A DNA stretch of 64,000 bases from Hevea brasiliensis (Eukaryota; Streptophyta; Magnoliopsida; Malpighiales; Euphorbiaceae): NCBI RefSeq assembly GCF_030052815.1, contig NC_079496.1, positions 38,651,593 through 38,715,592 of the forward strand, written 5' to 3'. Below the pieces are notes generated by a model. The model was not told the DNA's origin and ran no database searches. It saw only the letters and a program-made list of their open reading frames with translations. Positions 9,155 to 20,481 of this stretch are shown in pieces (within the stretch, counting starts at the first letter, position 1; the number at the start of each line of letters is the position of its first letter). The position numbers and the translations under genes were made by a program.

Positions 9155-11107
9155 TGTAACACCCTCCCGGTACACTCCGTACATTCTACTGTTCCGGTGA
9201 CCGGTGTCGGTCCGGATAGCTAGAACGTCCGGAAAAATATTTAAACTAAAGTCAGGAACCCTAATTAACTTAAATATTAATAAGAAAAATTTAGTAAAAA
9301 TTTTAGAAATAAAATACAACTGAGTAAACGCAGCCTGTGCCTGCCGATGGGTCACCGGAGGGAGGTTGCGGTTCTCGCAACGAGGAGCCCTAGACCCGGG
9401 AGAAAAATTATAAAATAATTTTTGGGACTCCAGAGAAGGGTTATTGAGGTTCCTATGGCATTAGAGTGCCAAGAAAATACCTAGAAAAATATCTCAATCG
9501 GTACAGCCAATTTTGACCCGTTAAGCCAAACGGAGGGCATTTTGGTCATTTCGCCTTCTGAGGTGATTTTTGGCCGACTTGCCCAGTTGAGTAAATAATT
9601 AATATGACATCAAATATGAAGAAATATTACTAGAAATGGAAATTGAAATGAGTAGTGAAAGAAAAGAAAAGAAAATGCAAAAATAAGGCAAAAATGACAT
9701 CATTTAAAAATGTGGACCAATCACATTTAAGCCATCCTTTGACTAACAATTAAAAAGACAAATGAAGACCAAATTCAACAAAGAAACCAGCAGCCATCCT
9801 CCTCCCCTTAGTGCAGCCGAAATCCCTCTTCAACACCCTCCATTGATGTTCACTCCAAAACTTCAATTTCTCATTCATTTCACCCTAAAACCCTAGTACC
9901 CTTTCACTAAAATTTGTTCTAGTACCTTGCATAGTCTTTTGGCAGCCAAGGAAAGGAAGAAAAGTGAGGTTTAGGGCTTTGGAAAAATTTGCCCAAACAA
10001 GGTTAGTGCCTAATTTATACTCTCTCTCACTCAATTTATGTTTAAGGACATGATTTAAGTTGAAATTGTAAGTTAATGTATAAATTGAATTTTGAGAACT
10101 TGGAGACTTGAACAAAAATTAGGGTTTGCTTAGGAAATTGTTAGAGGACATTTTAATGGTCAATTAGTGACCATTTTAGGTAATTTGACTAACAAATGGA
10201 TTGAAAAATGAGGTTGCAAATTGAGGTTGCAAGCTACCCTATGGACAGCAGCATAGGGACTGAAATTTCAGTCCCTTTGCACTGCCATAACTTGGGCAGT
10301 GGTAGTCCAATTGAAGTTTGGCTAATTGGACATGAAATTAGGCTTATAATGGCACATTTTTGCTGAAGAAACCATGCCCAAAAGACCAAAGCAAGAGGAC
10401 CAAAACTTGGCCCCAATCCGGAACCCTGAAACTGCCTCTGCAGAATTGACCAAATGAACAGTAACTGTTCATTTGGCCATAAGTCACTGTAGATTTGGTC
10501 AATTGGTCTGAAATTTTTACAGCAATACGTTAAGACATAGAAAAACAACTTTCATGAAGGAACCTACCCCAAATTATGGCCAGAACCCATTCAACCAAGT
10601 GACTCAAGTCACTGTTCATGCACTGTAGATATGGTAAATTTCTACAGACTGCATATCCGGACAGCTTGGGTTTTTGAGCCATATATGGAGCTACAAAACT
10701 CCAAATAGAGTGATTCAAAAAAGGAAATTCAACTAGACAAAATAAGGAACAACTTTTATGTTTTACATTTCTTCAAATTCCAACAGTAACAGTGTCCAAT
10801 GGAACAGTGAAGTTATGGTACAAAATCTGAAAAATCTGCTCCTTTGGTTTAATGTTTAGAAATGGTAAAAACACTTAATGCCAACAAGTTTTAAACACCA
10901 AATGTGGTATGTTGGGAGTGCCAAAGTTGATGTACACATTTTTATTCTAAAAGTCAACATTTTTGTTGACCAATGATGAATAGTGACACCAAAAAAGTTG
11001 AAATTCACAAGTTGACAAATTTAAGAGTTTCAAATGCCCTAGTATACCTAACAAGATTGGTTTGGATAGTTTGGCATGCCAATAGGGTTCGATTAGCAAG
11101 ATCGCAC

Positions 11108-11149
11108 ATGGCAAAAATGCCATTCTGTGATTTCATGGCTTTTAGCCAT
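11108..11149 (+). other. Two stem-loops in the B 5' LTR
   Basis: ATGGCA-AAAA-TGCCAT (11108-11123) and ATGGCT-TTT-AGCCAT (11135-11149) are perfect inverted repeats twelve bases apart, about 100 bp upstream of the conserved GATGGTGTGACG block. The same pair is in the 3' LTR at 18849-18890. The A/E-family LTR has four stem-loops at the matching place (51281-51398). Confidence 0.6.
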
Positions 11150-11446
11150 TCGACTTTGTATTGAGACTTGGCCTTGTGCACGATATTATTCTGACTTGTT
11201 AGTACATTACCTGCTGGGAGATGCATATGTGACCGATGGTGTGACGGCCCGAGGTACTAGGTACCCAGCGCCAGTTTACCCGTTATCCAGTCCAGTCGTC
11301 TAGTGTAGGTTACTTGGGGCAACCAAATGAATAAAAGTGAACAAAGTTAATGAATTAATGAATATACCAAGATCAAATAAAGAAAGCATACACATTGTAT
11401 ACACATTTATATTCTTGCTATTTTCTTCTATTATATTATTGCACCA

Positions 11447-11464
11447 CTAAGCATTATTGCTTAG
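11447..11464 (+). other. CTAAGCA/TGCTTAG hairpin in gypsy LTR
   Basis: A 7-bp perfect stem with a 4-base loop (TTAT). The same stem is at 314-331 in element A, where the loop reads GAAT, and at 19191-19208. Stem kept while the loop changes points to an RNA or DNA structure, though the number of copies is small. GCGCGTTGCTTTTG follows directly in A and B. Confidence 0.45.
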
Positions 11465-12099
11465 CGCGTTGCTTTTGCCACGCGTAGGTACTGGAGATCC
11501 CGATCGTGAGCCCAGTAGACCACAGACTGGGTGAGTCCATCTGACAGTTATGCTCAGTGTCCGTGTCACCTCACTACCTGCAGTGCATCGGTAGGGCACT
11601 AGGTGTCATTTTGTCATTTTGATATTTTGTAGCAGATTTGTATTTTCTCATATGTATTTGAACTCATATAATATACTTTGATGTTTATGTAAATAATGAA
11701 AGTTATGACTATGAATGCAAGATTTGAGCATGTATTTATTGCTTGTATATGAGAAAAGGTTGTTGAAACCTGAAACTGAAAAATTGTTGAAATCTTGATA
11801 TTGAGTTTTGTGATGACATTAAAGTTGAGAATGAATGAATTTGTTTATTGGAAGTGTTTTTAACAGGTTCCGAAGAATGGTTTTCTCCATTTTTAGCCGG
11901 TACTCCGCCGGATTTTCTTTAAAATTTTCGGAACCTTAAATGAATAATACTTTTGATAAATGGCTTAAAAAATTGTATTTCATAAATTATATGCAAAAGC
12001 ATGATATAAATTAATTGAGGAATATTAGAGTGTGCCGGTACACCGTGTGGCATTACTTACTCGGGTATACTGTACACGGGTAAGGGGTGTCACATTTAG

Positions 12100-12111
12100 T
12101 GGTATCAGAGC
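12100..12111 (+). other. Primer binding site of element B
   Basis: TGGTATCAGAGC begins five bases after the LTR end, complementary to the 3' end of plant initiator Met-tRNA. The spacing equals that in element A. Confidence 0.92.
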
Positions 12112-12221
12112 ACAGTTTAGGCGTTTCTGGGCCTAGATTGAGTCCATACCATGCATTGCATTTGTAAGAGTCGAGGTGACACTAACGCAGATCTGTTTAT
12201 CTTTCTTATTTTGAATAGGAT

Positions 12222-13300
12222 ATGGATCCTTCCTCTCAGAGAGCCATTGAGGAGGAAGTGGAGAGTCATGCTCCACTGCGGCGGTGAGACTGGGGCATGA
12301 GAGAATCTGCTCACTTGCTCAAGCAGAGCACCTTTCGGCCTCCACAGGCCATGTTCCAACAAATGGCCGACTTCTTTAGACAGGTGGCTGGGCTAATGCC
12401 AGCAGCACCACCACCACCACCAGCTCCACAACAGAAAACACACTTGGAGAGACTAAGAAAATTTGGGGCGGTGGATTTCTATGGCAAGAGAGAAGATGAC
12501 TCTGTTGCAGCCGAGAATTGGTTGAACAGAACAGGCAGAGTCCTAAAACAGCTCCACTGTACTCGAGCAAAACTCGAAAAGTGCCATCTCTTTCTTTGCA
12601 AGATGATGCCTATGGATGGTGGGACAACGTGTCGATGAAGTCTGACGAGAAGTCGTAACTTGGGATTTCTTTCTCCGAGTTCAAGAAGAAGTATGTGGAT
12701 CTTGTATATCCGGAAGAGAAGAAGAGAATTTATTAACCTGAGACAGAGACAATTGTTAGTGGCTGAGTATGAGAAAGAATTCGTCCGATTAAGCCGCTAC
12801 GGAAGGGAGATAGTCCCAAATGAAGCTGAAAGATGCAAGAGATTTGAAGAGGGACTAAATGATAACATCAAGATCCAGCTCACTGCCTTGGGAATCACCG
12901 AATTTACCAAGTTAGTGGAAGCTGCCATAAAGGTTGAAAAAGTGAGAATTAGTGAGTGGACTAGAAGAGAGAGACAGCAGAAGAGGGGACCGGGTCGTCG
13001 AGTTCAGCTCTGCATCGTGGAAGAAGTTCAAGGGTCCTCCCGCACGAGTTCGGGTCAGCCACGTGGTCGTGGTCACCCAGGCCTGTGCCACGCTTACCCC
13101 TAGGAGAGGTCAGTCCACACCATCAGTGGGCAGCTCTCCAGGGATGGGGTTCAGGGGACCAGCCCCGGCATCTTCTGCATGTCCACACTGTCAAAGATGG
13201 CATCAGGGGGAGTGATGGAGAGTGACCGTGGTGCTTGAGGTGTGGGGCAATAGAGCATCAGTTGAGAAACTGTCCACGCAGAACTACTACTGTTTGCTCC
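12222..13300 (+). pseudogene. Element B gag with zinc knuckle
   Basis: The ATG at 12222 opens MDPSSQRAIEEEVESHAP, the likely true Gag start, but the frame breaks near 12285. Gag resumes at 12297 (AMFQQMADFFRQVAGLMP, poly-Pro, HLERLRKFGAVDFYGKRED) and again at 12660-13103 (INLRQRQLLVAEYEKEF, RFEEGLNDNIKIQL, AAIKVEKVRISEW). A CCHC zinc knuckle, CLRCGAIEHQLRNC, is at 13232-13273. Several breaks coincide with places where A has CAG or CTG and B has CG, for example near 12561. The gene may be intact in reality. Confidence 0.85.
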
Positions 13301-13429
13301 AACACAAGCGGCATGCACTGCTCTGCACCACCAAGGGGTAGAAGGTCCGTAAATCCAAGTGGGACCATCTCGAGGCCCGCATTCGAGCTAGCGAGAGGCC
13401 GATAATGCACCACCCGCCGAAATTATGCC

Positions 13430-14104
13430 TTGAGAGCTCAGGAGGAGCAAGATGCCCCGGACGTCATCAGGGGTACGTTCTCCCTCTACAATACTCCTGT
13501 GCATGCATTGGTGGATCCAGGATCCACTCATTCCTACATTTGCATCAACCTACCCGTAGAAAGGGGGATACTAGTAGGGGAGAGTGACCAAGACATTCTG
13601 GTCACTAATCCATTGGGCCACAGTGTAGTGGTGAATAAAGTATACAAGGGTTGCCCGTTAAGGATTCAAGGGTATGAATTCTCGGCAGACCTGATTGAGT
13701 TACCCTTCCACGAGTTTGACGTGATTTTGGGAATGGACTGGTTGTCACGTCATCAGGCAATAGTTGATTGCAAATTGAAGAGAATTTCTCTAAAAACTTC
13801 AGAGGGTAATGAGATCACAGTTGTGGGGGAAAGGACAGATTTCTTGTCCAATGTCATCTCAGCCACAGTTGCAAGAAGAATGATGAGAAAAGGCTGTGAA
13901 GCCTACCTAGCACATGTGGTGGATACTAGGCAGGCTAAGCCAAACCTGAGTGACATACCCACAGTGAGAGACTTCCTAAGTATTTCTGAAGAGTTGCTGG
14001 TTTGCCACCGAGAAAGGGAAGTCGAATTTGCTATTGAGACAACTGCCGATCTGACACCCATTTCCATTGCTCCTTATAGGATGGCACCCAGATTGAGGAG
14101 TTGA
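13430..14104 (+). pseudogene. Element B protease and linker
   Basis: 224 codons open. The retropepsin active-site stretch is ALVDPGSTHSYIC, with Pro after the catalytic Asp where most retroviral-type proteases have Thr or Ser. ILGMDWLSRHQAIVDCKLK closes the domain, followed by the [13 protein letters not shown] linker and ISIAPYRMAP at the RT entry. The frame is lost after 14100, where bases appear missing in a region that reads GCTAAATTAAAAGAG in A. The protease would process the Gag-Pol precursor. Confidence 0.87.
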
Positions 14105-15300
14105 AAACTTCGTTGCAAGAGTTGTTAGATAAGGGGTTCATACGCCTGATGTGTCACCATGGGGAGCTCCAAGGTCTGTTTGTGAAAAGAAAGATGGGAC
14201 TTTGAGGCTTTGTATTGATTATCGGCGATTGAATAAAGTGGTGAAGAACAAGTATCCGTTGCCTAGAAGTGATGATCTGTTTGATCGGTTGAAGGGAGCA
14301 GGAGTATTTTCTAAGATTGATCTCGATCGGTATCATCGGTGAGGGTGAAAGTTGTAGATCTGCCCAACACAGCATTCAGGACCCGGTATGGGCATTATGA
14401 ATTTCTGGTGATGCCCTTTGGCCTAACAAATGCACCAGCGGCGTTCATGGACCTTATGAACCGTATCTTTCATCCATACCTAGATCGGTTAGTAGTGGTT
14501 TTTATTGATGACATTCTAGTGTACTCCAAGACCAGGGAAGAACATGATGAACATTTGAAGATTGTTCTGCAAACCCTGCGGGAAAAGAAGTTGTATGCTA
14601 AGTTGTCCAAGTGTGATTTTTGGCTGAATGAGATTGCATTCCTTGGACACATAGTGTCAGCTGATGGGATTAGGGTGGATCCCAAGAAAATAGAAGCAGT
14701 GATGGAATGGAAGCCTCCCAGAAATACAACTGAGGTCAGAAGTTTCTTGGGGCTAGCTGGGTATTACAGGAGATTTGTGAAGGGATTTTCCCTAATAGCT
14801 GCTCCAATGACCAAGTTGTTACACAAGAATGTCAGATTTGACTGGAATGACAAGTGTCAGACCAGTTTTGAGAAATTGAAGGCTATGTTGACAGAGGCAC
14901 CAGTGTTAACACAGCCAGTGTCCGAAAAGGACTTTGTGGTCTATAGTGATGCCTCACATAATGGGTTAGGGTGTGTATTGATGCAAGAGGGGAAGGTGGT
15001 CGCCTATGCCTCCAGGCAGTTGAGGCCACACGAATAGAACTACCCTACCCATGATCTAGAGCTTGCAGCAATTATCTTCGCACTGAAGATATGGAGGCAT
15101 TACTTGTATGGTGAAAAGTGCTACATTTACACAGACCACAAGAGCCTGAAATATTTGCCAACCTAGAAAGAGCTCAACCTTAGACAGAGGCGATGGATTG
15201 AGTTCCTGAAGGACTATGACTGTGTAATTGATTACCATCCTGGGAAGGCAAATGTAGTTGCTGATGCTTTGAGCAGAAAATCCATGACAGCCTTGAGATC
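14105..15300 (+). pseudogene. Element B reverse transcriptase and RNase H
   Basis: RT is in two overlapping frames, 14151-14342 ([24 protein letters not shown]) and 14339-15037 ([39 protein letters not shown]). The junction around 14330 is where A has ATCAGGG and ATCAAC and B has ATCGG and ATCGG. RNase H begins at [17 protein letters not shown] stops at 15036-15038 and near 15165 interrupt it, the latter a CAG-to-TAG change. [10 protein letters not shown] and [13 protein letters not shown] are present. Confidence 0.88.
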
Positions 15301-16050
15301 ATTGAATGCCCGTCTATCTTTGGTTCGTGATGGAGCTATTTTGGCTGAGTTGCAAGTGAGGCCAAACCTGCTACAACAGATTTTAGATGGGCAAAAGACA
15401 GATGAAAAGCTAATGGCCATTATGAGCAAAATTCCAGAAGGGAAAGCAACTGACTATGAGGCGAAGGCAGATGGGTGTCTGTATTACAAAGGAAGACTGT
15501 GTGTACCAGATGATGGGGAATTGAAGGCCGATGATTCGAAAGAGGCACACACGGTGTATATGCTATGCACCTGGAAGTACAAAGATGTATCATGATCCGA
15601 AGCTTGATATTGGTGGCACAGTATGAAAAGAGATATAGGTGACTATGTGACTAAATGCTTGACATGTCGGCCAAGTCAAAGCAGAACATCAAGTTCCATC
15701 GGGTTTGCTCTGACCTATACGCATACCGAATGGAAATGGGATCGGTCACCATGGATTTTGTAAGTGGCCTACCTCTCACCGGAAGAAGCATGATGCGGCA
15801 TGGGTGATAGTTGATAGATTGACAAAGTCGGCACACTTTACGCGATTAGGGTGACTACTCACCGGAGAAGTTAGCGGTGTATATCGGTGAGATAGTTAGC
15901 GCATGGAATTCCACTTTCCATCATATCGATCGAGACCCAAGGTTTACATCGAGATTTTGGAAGAAGTTGCATGAATCCTTGGGTACACAACTCCATTTCA
16001 GCACAGCTTTCCATCCTCAGACGGATGGGCAATCTGAAAGAGTAATCCAG
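15301..16050 (+). pseudogene. Element B integrase, first exon-like part
   Basis: Includes the RNase H-integrase linker (15269-15595 open), the HHCC zinc region (degraded near 15540-15600) and the catalytic core from about 15740 to 16050, ending [11 protein letters not shown]. The core is broken repeatedly between 15600 and 15960, where CTG/CAG in A and E is read as CG in B, such as near 15929 (TCGATCGAGAC for TCTGATAGAGAC). It ends exactly at a GTAAAT donor. Confidence 0.8.
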
Positions 16051-16125
16051 GTAAATAATTGAAACCAATGAAATTGATACAAATATTGAATTGAAATGAT
16101 AACAATAACGTGAAATACTTGTCAG
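16051..16125 (+). other. Putative spliceosomal intron in integrase of element B
   Basis: 75 bp, AT-rich, with GTAAAT donor and TTGTCAG acceptor. Joining the flanks gives ...ERVIQ|VLEDI, the uninterrupted integrase reading seen in C. Read without splicing it puts a TGA four codons in, so integrase would be truncated. Related inserts occupy the same site in A (4905-4985) and E (54558-54637). Confidence 0.62.
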
Positions 16126-16883
16126 GTCCTTGAGGATATCTTTGAGGAGTTGTGTCATTAAGTTTGAGGGAAGTTGGGATAGATACCTCCCACTGGCAGA
16201 GTTTGCTTACAACAATAGATAACAAGCTACTATCCAAATGGCCCCATATGAAGCACTATATGGGAGAAAATGTAGAACTCAGGTGTCTTTGGACTGAATT
16301 GGCGAAGACAAGCGGTAGGGCTGACACTGTGAAACAGTGAGGAGAAAGTGAAACTAATCAAAGCCAACTTGAAGGTTGCCTCTGATGCAGTAAATCTTAT
16401 GCCGACCTGAAGAGGAAAGAAATAGAATATGTGGTTGGCGACAAAGTGTTCCTCAAGGTGTCACCATGGAAGAAGGTATTGAGGTTTGGAAGGAAAGGTA
16501 AGTTAAGCCCTAGGTTCATTGGCCCATATGAAGTCATTGAACGTGTGGGTCCAGTAGCCTATAGGCTAGCTTTACCACCAGAGCTGGACAAGATCCACAA
16601 TGTGTTCCACGTATCTATGCTCAGAAGATACCGCTCAGATCCTTCACATGTCATCTCCAGAGAAGAAATTGAAATACAGCCGGATTTGACATATGAAGAA
16701 GAACCTCTACGGATCCTGGCTCGAGAAGTAAAAGAGTTGAGGAACAAGCAAATTCCATTGGTGAAAGTGCTTTGGAGGCACCATAACACCGAGGAGGCAA
16801 CTTGGGAAAGTGAAGAGACGATGAGGCAACAGTTCCCTCAACTGTTTGCATCAGGTAAATTTCGAGGACGAAATTTAAATTAG
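16126..16883 (+). pseudogene. Element B integrase C-terminal part with chromodomain
   Basis: After the intron, VLEDI...FEGSWDRYLPLAEFAYNN and PYEALYGRKCRT appear in broken frames up to about 16430. Then 150 clean codons encode the GPY/F module ([31 protein letters not shown]) and a C-terminal chromodomain (VKVLWRHHNTEEATWESEET). The protein ends at 16883, twelve bases before the 3' LTR. Chromodomains in this clade are known to steer integration toward heterochromatin, consistent with this nested setting. Confidence 0.88.
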
Positions 16884-16894
16884 AGGGGAAGAGT
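16882..16894 (+). other. Polypurine tract of element B
   Basis: AGAGGGGAAGAGT sits immediately before the 3' LTR start TGTAACACC. E has the same tract on the minus strand at 53784-53797. Confidence 0.75.
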
Positions 16895-19835
16895 TGTAAC
16901 ACCCTCCCGGTACACTCCGTACATTCTACTTTTCCGGTGACCGGTGTCGGTCCGGATAGCTAGAACGTCCGGAAAAATATTTAAACTAAAGTCAGGAACC
17001 CTAATTAACTTAAATATTAATAAGAAAAATTTAGTAAAAATTTTAGAAATAAAATACAACTGAGTCAAACGAGCCGGTGCCCAAGCGATGGGTCACCGGA
17101 GGGAGGTTGCGGTTCTCGCAACGAGGAGCCCTAGACCCGGGAGAAAAATTATAAAATAATTTTTGGGACTCCAGAGAAGGGTTATTGAGGTTCCTATGGC
17201 ATTAGAATGCCAAGAAAATACCTAGAAAAATATCTCAATCGGTACAGCCAATTTTGACCCGTTAAGCCAAACGGAGGGCATTTTGGTCATTTCGCCTTCT
17301 GAGGTGATTTTTGGCCGACTTGCCCAATTGAGTAAATAATTAATATGACATCAAATATGAAGAAATATTACTAGAAATGGAAATTGAAATGAGTAGTGAA
17401 AGAAAAGAAAAGAAAATGCAAAAATAAGGCAAAAATGACATCATTTAAAAATGTGGACCAATCACATTTAAGCCATCCTTTGACTAACAATTAAAAAGAC
17501 AAATGAAGACCAAATTCAACAAAGAAACCAGCAGCCATCCTCCTCCCCTTAGTGCAGCCGAAATCCCTCTTCAACACCCTCCATTGATGTTCACTCCAAA
17601 ACTTCAATTTCTCCTTCATTTCACCCTAAAACCCTAGTACCCTTTCACTAAAATTTGTTCTAGTACCTTGCATAGTCTTTTGGCAGCCAAGGAAAGGAAG
17701 AAAAGTGAGGTTTAGGGCTTTGGAAAAATCTGCCCAAATAAGGTTAGTGCCTAATTTATACTCTCTCTCACTCAATTTATGTTTAAGGACATGATTTAAG
17801 TTGAAATTGTAAGTTAATGTATAAATTGAATTTTGAGAACTTGGAGACTTGAACAAAAATTAGGGTTTGCTTAGGAAATTGTTAGAGGACATTTTAATGG
17901 TCAATTAGTGACCATTTTAGGTAATTTGACTAACAAATGGACTGAAAAATGAGGTTGCAAATTGAGGTTGCAAGCTGCCCTATGGACAGCAGCATAGGGA
18001 CTGAAATTTCAGTCCCTTTGCACTGCCATAACTTGGGCAGTGGTAGTCCAATTGAAGTTTGGCCAATTGGACATGAAATTAGGCTTATAATGGCACATTT
18101 TTGCTGAAGAAACCATGCCCAAAAGACCAAAGCAAGAGGACCAAAACTTGGCCCCAATCCGGAACCCTGAAACTGCCTCTGCAGAATTGACCAAATGAAC
18201 AGTAACTGTTCATTTGGCCATAAGTCACTGTAGATTTGGTCAATTGGTCTGAAATTTTTACAGCAACAAGTTAAGACATAGACAAACAACTTTCATGAAG
18301 GAACCTACCCCAAATTATGGCCAGAACCCATTCAACCAAGTGACTCAAGTCACTGTTCATGCACTGTAGATATGGTAAATTTCTGCAGACTGCATATCCG
18401 GACAGCTTGGGTTTTTGAGCCATATATAGAGCTACAAAACTCCAAATAGAGTGATTCAAAAAAGGAAATTCAACTAGACAAAATAAGGAACAACTTTTAT
18501 GTTTTACATTTCTTCAAATTCCAACAGTAACAGTGTCCAATGGAACAGTGAAGTTATGGTACAAAATCTGAAAAATCTGCTCCTTTGGTTTAATGTTTAG
18601 AAATGGTAAAAACACTTAATGCCAACAAGTTTTAAACACCAAATGTGGTATGTTGGGAGTGCCAAAGTTGATGTACACATTTTTATTCTAAAAGTCAACA
18701 TTTTTGTTGACCAATGATGAATAGTGACACCAAAAAAGTTGAAATTCACAAGTTGACAAATTTAAGAGTTTCAAATGCCCTAGTATACCTAACAAGATTG
18801 GTTTGGATAGTTTGGCATGCCAATAGGGTTCAGTTAGCAGTACTGCACATGGCAAAAATGCCATTCTGTGATTTCATGGCTTTTAGCCATTCTGACTTTG
18901 TATTGAGACTTGGCCTTGTGCCTGATATTATTCTGACTTGTTAGCTACATTTGCCTGCCGGGAGATGCGTATGTGACCGATGGTGTAACGGCCCGAGGTA
19001 CTAGGTACCCAGCGCCAGTTTACCCGTTATCCAGTCCAGTCGTCTAGTGTAGGTTACTTGGGGCAACCAAATGAATAAAAGTGAACAAAGTTAATGAATT
19101 AATGAATATACCAAGATCAAACAAAGAAAGCATACACATTGTATACACATTTATATTCTTGCTATTTTCTTCTATTATATTATTGCACCACTAAGCATTA
19201 TTGCTTAGCGCGTTGCTTTTGCCACGCGTAGGTACTGGAGATCCCGATCGTGAGCCCAGTAGACCACAGGTAGGTGAGTCCATCCGATTATGCTCGATGT
19301 CCGTGTCACCTCACTACTGCGATTGCATCGGTAGGGCACTAGGTGTCATTTTGTCATTTTGATATTTTGTAGCAGATTTGTATTTTCTCATATGTATTTG
19401 AACTCATGTAATATACTTTGATGTTTATGTAAATAATGAAAGTTATGACTATGAATGCAAGATTTGAGCATGTATTTATTGCTTGTATATGAGAAAAGGT
19501 TGTTGAAACCTGAAACTGAAAAATTGTTGAAATCTTGATATTGAGTTTTGTGATGACATTGAAGTTGAGAATGAATGAATTTGTTTATTGGAAGTGTTTT
19601 TAACAGGTTCCGAAGAACGGTTTTCTCCATTTTTAGCCGGTACTCCGCTGGATTTTCTTTAAAATTTTCGGAACCTTAAATGAATAATACTTTTGATAAA
19701 TGGCTTAAACAAATTGTATTTCATAAATTATATGCAAAAGCATGATATAAATTAATTGAGGAATATTAGAGTGTGCCGGTACACCGTGTGGCATTACTTA
19801 CTCGGGTATACTGTACACGGGTAAGGGGTGTCACA
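16895..19835 (+). repeat. Element B 3' LTR
   Basis: 2941 bp, same TGTAAC...GTCACA ends as the 5' LTR and nearly identical to it. Scattered single-base differences are mostly transitions. A second class of difference consists of short scrambled spots where one copy has CAG/CTG and the other CG or CGA, for example 18831-18848 against 11090-11107. It is followed by CATAA and the rest of H. Confidence 0.95.
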
Positions 19836-19840
19836 CATAA

Positions 19841-20480
19841 GGTGTGGAAGAAACTAATTTTGATGGAATCCTATTCAGAATATACAAAGCTGATTCTAAT
19901 GCAAATTCCCAAAAGGAGATTGGCATATTAGTATAGCTCATCATACTACGTACCATATCCAATAGGGTATGATTTCTTCTTTCAGATACACCATTCAGCT
20001 GTGGTGTTCCTGGAGGAGTTAGCTGGGAAACAATGCCGTGCTCTCTCAAGTATTCATCAAATTCAATACTCAAATATTTACCTCCACGATCTGATCGAAG
20101 AGCTTTAATACTCTTTCCTGTTTGATTTTCTACTTCAGATTTAAATTCTTTTAACTTTTCAAAGGATTCATGTTTGTATTTCATCAATTACAAATACCAA
20201 AACCTTGATTTATCATCAGTAAAGGTAATAAAGTAATGAAAACCGCCTCTAGCTATTTCCTTAAATGGACCACATACATCGCTATGTATTAGCTCCAAAA
20301 TATTTTTAGCCCTTAGTCCTTGTCCAACAAAGGGTGATCTAGTCATTTTGCCCTAAAGGCAAGATTCACAAGTTGGAGTAGGCTCAGAGCCCAATGAGGA
20401 AAGAATCCTCATTTTCTTCAGTTTTGCAATCCTATCTTCTACAATATGACATAACCTTAAATGCCGAATATATTTTGAAC
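19841..20480 (-). pseudogene. Element H integrase core
   Basis: Open from 20187 to 19831 on the minus strand: KSIKALRSDRGGKYLS (second catalytic Asp), PGTPQLNGVSERRNHTLLDM (catalytic Glu) and ESALYILNRIPSK. The part up to 20480, holding the HHCC region and first Asp, is out of frame; G gives the intact version at 59397-60239. The protein continues on the far side of B at 9154. Confidence 0.85.
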
Positions 20481-20481
20481 T

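Larger units (their letters stand above)
9155..12094 (+). repeat. Element B 5' LTR
   Basis: Starts TGTAACACCCTCCC and ends GGGTGTCACA; 2940 bp. It contains two perfect hairpins at 11108-11123 and 11135-11149, the block shared with the A/E LTR family (ACCGATGGTGTGACGG, from 11231), and the CTAAGCA/TGCTTAG hairpin at 11447-11464. Short open frames in it recur in the 3' LTR only because the two copies are near identical; none looks like a gene. Confidence 0.95.
9155..19835 (+). mobile_element. Element B: complete Ty3/gypsy chromovirus (Tekay-like)
   Basis: A 10,681-bp element with two LTRs of about 2.94 kb, a Met-tRNA primer site, gag, protease, RT, RNase H, integrase with chromodomain, and a polypurine tract. 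It is flanked by a perfect 5-bp target-site duplication, CATAA (9150-9154 and 19836-19840), and sits in the integrase of copia H. G, which has the empty site near 59340, reads CTCATAAGGTGTGG without a break, confirming the insertion. The LTRs are nearly identical by eye (roughly 1% difference), so the insertion is young. Its frames are broken mainly at former CAG/CTG sites. Confidence 0.96.

Noticed and set aside
9885..10115. 76-codon minus-strand frame repeated at 17626-17856
   Set aside because: It recurs only because the two B LTRs are near-identical copies, so recurrence carries no evidence of coding.
13405..13587. 60-codon frame overlapping the B protease
   Set aside because: It is an out-of-frame shadow of the protease reading at 13430-14104.
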